From the NCBI GenBank assembly GCA_027297025.1, contig JAPUIM010000181.1, positions 1 to 8,538 of the forward strand: DNA of 8,538 nt, written 5' to 3'. Numbering within the stretch: the first letter of the stretch is position 1; each line of letters starts with the position of its first letter. This DNA is from Bacteroidota bacterium (GTDB lineage Bacteria > Bacteroidota > Bacteroidia > Cytophagales > Cyclobacteriaceae). Below, piece after piece: positions 4,960-8,538 of the stretch. The translations under genes were made by a program, and so were the position numbers. The notes below the pieces were generated by a model, which saw only the letters and a list, made by a program, of their open reading frames with translations, searched no databases and was not told the origin of the DNA.

Positions 4960-6840
4960 TCATTCCTTAGCTTCATCCAACACAATGGCTCCTTCATCTC
5001 CTGGCGTCTCCTCCGGATCCTTTTCATGAGGAAGATTGGATTCCGGAGTTTGTGAGAACGGTACATTCTGTGGAATAAAATCTTCCTTAGCTCCAGGTTT
5101 ACTATAGTCATAAGGCCATCTATATACCAGGGGTATTTTTCCCGGCCAATTTCCATGCCCTGGCTTAATAGGGGCGGTCCATTCCAATGTGTTAGATCCC
5201 CAAGGGTTAGCAGTGGCTTTTCTTCCCTTAAAAATGCTGTAGAAAAAATTAAATACAAATAAGAGTTGAGCACCAAAAGTGATTATGGCGGCAGTACTAA
5301 TCATCATATTCATATCTGTAAAACCACTAAAAGCATCGAAATTAGTAAAGGAGTAATATCTTCTGGGAAATCCTGCCATGCCAATATAATGCATAGGGAA
5401 GAATACCATATAAACACCCACAAAGCTTACCCAGAAATGGATATATCCCAATTTGGCATCCATCATTCTTCCGAACATTTTGGGGAACCAATGGTAAATA
5501 CCTGCCACCATGCCAAAGAAAGAGGCACTTCCCATCACAATGTGAAAATGGGCCACTATAAAATAAGTATCGTGCAATTGTATGTCTATTGCTGTATTAC
5601 CTAAATATATGCCGGTGATACCTCCTGAAATAAAAAATGACACCAATCCTATGGAAAATAGCATGGCCGGGGTGAATATGATATTACCCTTCCACAAAGT
5701 AGTGAGGTAATTAAACACCTTTACCGCCGACGGCACTGCTATAATCAGGGTCAGGAACATAAAAATAGTTCCTAAAAAAGGGCTCATGCCGGTTATGAAC
5801 ATATGGTGCGCCCATACGACGAAAGACAGTATGGTAATCCCCAAAAGTGAACCAATCATGGCCCGATAACCAAATATTGGTTTACGGGAATTGGTTGCTA
5901 TGATTTCGGAAGTTATACCCAATGCAGGTAACAATACGATATAGACTTCGGGATGCCCCAAGAACCAGAAAAGGTGTTGAAATAGTATGGCGCTCCCACC
6001 CACGTTCGGCAAAGCCTCACCGGCTATGTATATTTCAGACAAGAAAAAACTGGTACCAAAACTTCGATCAAAAATCAACAACAGCGCCGCAGAAAATAAT
6101 ACCGGGAAGGCCAGTACCCCAATTACCGCTGTCAGGAAAAAGGCCCATATTGTCAATGGCACGCGGGTCATCGAAAGCCCTTCAGTTCTCAAATTGATGA
6201 CAGTTGTGATATAATTAATACTACCCAACAAAGAGGATATTATAAATAATGCCATCGATACCAACCACAGGGTCATTCCTAAGCCAGATCCAGACATGGC
6301 CTGGGGTAAAGCACTCAATGGCGGATAAATCACCCAGCCCCCGGAAGCTGGGCCGGTTTCAATAAACAAAGAGGTTAACATCACCACAGAAGATGCAAAA
6401 AAGAACCAGTAGGATAACATATTCAGGAAACCTGAAGCCATATCCCTTGCCCCGATTTGTAAAGGGATCAGGAAATTACTAAAGGTTCCACTCAGCCCGG
6501 CGGTTAAAACAAAGAAAACCATTATGGTACCGTGCATGGTCACCATAGCTAAATAGAACTCAGTATCGAGTTTTCCGGTTTCTGTTATCCAACCACCTAA
6601 CACTGGCTGCAACCATTGAAGGTTCAGATCGGGGAATCCCAATTGCAATCTGAACACTATTGATAGACTACCTCCTATCAGGGCCCAAAAGATGCCTGAA
6701 ATCAAAAACTGCTTAGATATGGTTTTATGATCAGTACTGAATATGTATTTGGTCAGAAAACTTTCATGGTGATGCTCCATCTGCTCATAATCACCATGAT
6801 GAATTTCACCTTCCCTCGATTTGATATCAATTGCTTCCAT
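4960..6840 (-). CDS. coxA: Cytochrome c oxidase subunit I, aa3-type (A1-like haem-copper oxidase)
   Basis: This is the catalytic subunit: it reduces O2 to water at the haem a3/CuB centre and pumps protons across the cytoplasmic membrane. The product has 626 residues and about twelve membrane helices. Ligands visible are H103 (haem a), H296 with Y300 in GHPEVY (CuB and the His-Tyr cross-link), H345-H346 (CuB), H431 (haem a3) and H433 (haem a). E298 in HPEVY marks the A1 subfamily. D133 and N140 match the D-channel entrance, and K374 the K-channel lysine. The N-terminus is His-rich (H14, H15, H23-H25). A polar C-terminal tail of about 85 residues ends in acidic residues. The N-terminus fits the usual family start, before KYIFSTDHKTIS (31-42). 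The gene follows coxB by 44 nt and belongs to the same unit. Confidence 0.98.
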   Translation of the reverse strand: MEAIDIKSREGEIHHGDYEQMEHHHESFLTKYIFSTDHKTISKQFLISGIFWALIGGSLSIVFRLQLGFPDLNLQWLQPVLGGWITETGKLDTEFYLAMVTMHGTIMVFFVLTAGLSGTFSNFLIPLQIGARDMASGFLNMLSYWFFFASSVVMLTSLFIETGPASGGWVIYPPLSALPQAMSGSGLGMTLWLVSMALFIISSLLGSINYITTVINLRTEGLSMTRVPLTIWAFFLTAVIGVLAFPVLFSAALLLIFDRSFGTSFFLSEIYIAGEALPNVGGSAILFQHLFWFLGHPEVYIVLLPALGITSEIIATNSRKPIFGYRAMIGSLLGITILSFVVWAHHMFITGMSPFLGTIFMFLTLIIAVPSAVKVFNYLTTLWKGNIIFTPAMLFSIGLVSFFISGGITGIYLGNTAIDIQLHDTYFIVAHFHIVMGSASFFGMVAGIYHWFPKMFGRMMDAKLGYIHFWVSFVGVYMVFFPMHYIGMAGFPRRYYSFTNFDAFSGFTDMNMMISTAAIITFGAQLLFVFNFFYSIFKGRKATANPWGSNTLEWTAPIKPGHGNWPGKIPLVYRWPYDYSKPGAKEDFIPQNVPFSQTPESNLPHEKDPEETPGDEGAIVLDEAKE

Positions 6841-6884
6841 GCTTAGAGTACTACTTTTTTATTAGCTACAAATCAATTTATTTC

Positions 6885-7928
6885 TTACCTCGGCATTTTA
6901 TCCAGACCGGCTTTTAACAATGCCAATTCCTTCAAATTGTTGGGCACTTTTGCCAAATAGTGCGGATTCTTGGATAGCCAAGGTTCCTGCTCATTATACC
7001 ATTTATCGTATTCCTCTGGTTCATCAACTACCACTACAAGCCTCATAGAGAAATGACCCCGACCACAAATCTCGGTGCAGGCAATTTCATAATTAAATTC
7101 AGGATTGCCCAGTTCATCCCTCATATCCTGAGTGGATTTAGTGGGAACAAACCAAAACCGGGTAGGCATTCCCGGCACCGCATCCATTTTCAGTCTAAAA
7201 TGGGGAGCGAATACACTATGCAGCACATCCCTGGCCCTTATTTTAAATAACACCGGTTTGCCTTTGGGTAGATGGACTTCCCTGGGAGAAAAATCATCAA
7301 AAGATGCCTTGTCCCTGAAATCCATACCAAATAAATTTTCGGCATCAATAAGTCGGAAATCATAGTTTCCCAGGCTTTTGTCCTTTCCCGGATACCGGGT
7401 TTTCCAGGCAAATTGATAACCCATAATCTCCACCACTTCAGCTTCTTCCGGGGCCACATCGGTAATATCACTCCAAACCTTCCATCCGTAGAAGATCAAA
7501 ATTGACAAAACGATGGCCGGAACGATAGTCCATATTAGCTCTAATTTGGAATTATCGGGATAAAAGGTAGCCTTATTGCCTTCTTTGTACTGGTACCGAA
7601 ATGGAAAATAAAATAATAAAAAGTTGGTGACAATAAATACAAAACCGCAGATGGCTGTGGTTACCCAGAACAAATTGTCGGTTAATACTCCATGTTCTGA
7701 GGCTACGGGTAGGGTATAGTAGTCAAAATGAGTATACGAATACCAGAAAAACAGGCCAAAACCTCCTAATAAGAATACTAAAAATAAAAAAGCATTCACC
7801 TTGTTACTGGTACCAATCTTTCCCTTATCTGAACCCCGCATCACATTTACCAGGGTATGAACTCTAAACACCACCAATAAAATGACAATTAGAAGTATGG
7901 CTCCCAGTATTAATAAAATATTAAACAT
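6885..7928 (-). CDS. coxB: Cytochrome c oxidase subunit II with CuA site
   Basis: The product has 347 residues. It takes electrons from cytochrome c or from the ACIII haem subunits into the binuclear CuA centre and passes them to haem a of CoxA. Membrane segments lie at about 3-22, 45-65, 86-110 and 130-150, two more than the usual pair, as in other Bacteroidota forms. The extracytoplasmic cupredoxin domain has the complete CuA set: H237 (in RDVLHS), C284, E286, C288, H292 and M295 (CTEICGRGHFSM). A Bacteroidota-type insert lies at about 179-215, between the first cupredoxin strands. There is no C-terminal CxxCH, so no fused cytochrome c domain: this is aa3- rather than caa3-type. The ATG lies 41 nt after the actF stop. 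Confidence 0.97.
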   Translation of the reverse strand: MFNILLILGAILLIVILLVVFRVHTLVNVMRGSDKGKIGTSNKVNAFLFLVFLLGGFGLFFWYSYTHFDYYTLPVASEHGVLTDNLFWVTTAICGFVFIVTNFLLFYFPFRYQYKEGNKATFYPDNSKLELIWTIVPAIVLSILIFYGWKVWSDITDVAPEEAEVVEIMGYQFAWKTRYPGKDKSLGNYDFRLIDAENLFGMDFRDKASFDDFSPREVHLPKGKPVLFKIRARDVLHSVFAPHFRLKMDAVPGMPTRFWFVPTKSTQDMRDELGNPEFNYEIACTEICGRGHFSMRLVVVVDEPEEYDKWYNEQEPWLSKNPHYLAKVPNNLKELALLKAGLDKMPR

Positions 7929-7969
7929 GTGTCTTTATATTTTTGTATAACCAAATTTCCTCTTTATTG

Positions 7970-8538
7970 TTAAATATGATGATTCAAACTTTCCTCCATC
8001 ATGGGATGATTTTTTGCGATCAGGGGTACCTTGGCTAAATTTGAAAGCACCACAAACAAAAATGCCGCAAGATATATCAAGGTAACTCCTATTTCCATGA
8101 AACCAAAACCTCCATTTCCTTTAAGTACTCCTGGAGTTACCATGAGATAGAAATCTAACCAGTGTCCTATTAATACTCCCACACATACTATCTTTAAGAT
8201 AATGGTGTGCCTCTTGGAGTCCCTGGTCATCAATGCTAGAAATGGGAAGAAAAAATTCAACAATAAGTTGACATAAAAGAATGGAGCATAGAAATCACTG
8301 TTGATCCTTTCGTAGTAATAAATTGTTTCCTCAGGCAAATTGGCGTAGTAGATCAACAAGAATTGGGACACCCATAAGTAGGTCCAGAAAATGCTAAAGG
8401 CAAAAATAAACTTGCCCATATCATGAAGATGATTAGGAGTCAGGAATTCGAGATATCCATTTTCCTTTAGATTGATCACAATCAGGGTGATCATCGCCAA
8501 ACCGCAAACAAACCAACTGGCGAATACATACCACCCTA
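7970..8538 (-). CDS. actF: Alternative complex III subunit ActF (quinone-binding-type membrane subunit), 5' end outside the window
   Basis: The frame is open from the right edge (first complete codons read GWYVFASWFV) to a TAA at 7972-7970, giving about 188 C-terminal residues. Landmarks are NHLHDMGKFIFAFSIFWTYLWVSQF, then YYANLPEETIYYYERI, both typical of the ActC/ActF (NrfD/PsrC-like) polytopic subunits of ACIII. About five membrane helices are visible. ACIII oxidises menaquinol and hands electrons to the cytochrome oxidase. In Bacteroidota its genes directly precede coxBA, as here, and the two complexes can form a supercomplex. A TTG at 8500 is not the start, because the family match continues upstream of it. 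ActF rather than ActC is chosen because it is the subunit that abuts coxB. Confidence 0.92.
   Translation of the reverse strand, partial: GWYVFASWFVCGLAMITLIVINLKENGYLEFLTPNHLHDMGKFIFAFSIFWTYLWVSQFLLIYYANLPEETIYYYERINSDFYAPFFYVNLLLNFFFPFLALMTRDSKRHTIILKIVCVGVLIGHWLDFYLMVTPGVLKGNGGFGFMEIGVTLIYLAAFLFVVLSNLAKVPLIAKNHPMMEESLNHHI

Noticed and set aside
4957..4962. Possible stop-codon read-through or recoding at the coxA TGA
   Set aside because: CoxA already has its full expected length, and no recoding signal such as a selenocysteine element was seen.
4926..5276. Minus-strand frame of 116 codons overlapping the 3' end of coxA
   Set aside because: It is out of frame with coxA and has no recognised domain. 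Its last part uses the gap after coxA, but coxA's C-terminal tail is in the other frame and fits the family.
5266..5604. Plus-strand open frame of 112 codons opposite coxA
   Set aside because: It is a reverse-strand shadow of the conserved haem-ligand region of coxA.
6885..7928. Fused cytochrome c domain in CoxB (caa3 type)
   Set aside because: No CxxCH motif is present; the chain ends about 50 residues after the CuA ligands.

Overview
The window is a minus-strand stretch of an aerobic respiratory gene cluster, read from right (upstream) to left (downstream). It carries the tail of an alternative complex III (ACIII) operon, a complete aa3-type (A1-like) haem-copper cytochrome c oxidase set and a short run of accessory genes. 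The DNA is AT-rich and Shine-Dalgarno sites are mostly absent. The order actF-coxB-coxA-cyoE-coxC-coxC-coxD (subunit IV), the 347-residue CoxB with extra N-terminal membrane segments, and the small CAMC protein downstream are typical of Bacteroidota. Cytophagales is my best guess. This is judged from remembered protein families, not from a search.

Layout, upstream to downstream: 8538-7970 actF, quinone-binding-type subunit of ACIII, with its 5' part outside the window; 7928-6885 coxB (CuA subunit II); 6840-4960 coxA (catalytic subunit I); a 169-nt gap; 4790-3888 cyoE (haem O synthase), overlapping by 4 nt the next gene; 3891-3304 a short subunit III; 3286-2519 a longer second subunit III; 2499-2182 subunit IV. 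A strong intrinsic terminator hairpin follows at about 2158-2120. Then come 2109-1456, a SCO-family protein; 1472-879, a DUF420 membrane protein overlapping it by 17 nt; and 828-526, a small secreted or membrane CxxC protein. A second terminator lies at about 501-472. From 421 to the left edge runs the N-terminal part of a membrane-anchored sensor-like protein, probably a histidine kinase, which starts at TTG or is frameshifted.

Together the genes describe electron flow from menaquinol through ACIII and cytochrome c (or the ACIII haem subunits) to CuA of CoxB, then haem a and the haem a3/CuB site of CoxA. CyoE supplies the first step of haem A synthesis. The gene for the second step, ctaA/cox15, is not in the window. 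The terminator splits the structural operon from the SCO-DUF420-CxxC module, which looks like an assembly module.

Most of the window is conventional. The points that deserve attention are: the SCO-like protein has lost all three canonical copper ligands (Cys, Cys and His); the DUF420 protein carries a textbook EF-hand-type calcium loop between two membrane segments; the accessory module sits behind a perfect 10-bp terminator stem; and the sensor gene has a disrupted 5' end at a T4 run. No mobile element, CRISPR array, tRNA or rRNA was seen. No stretch over 300 bases lacks a gene.
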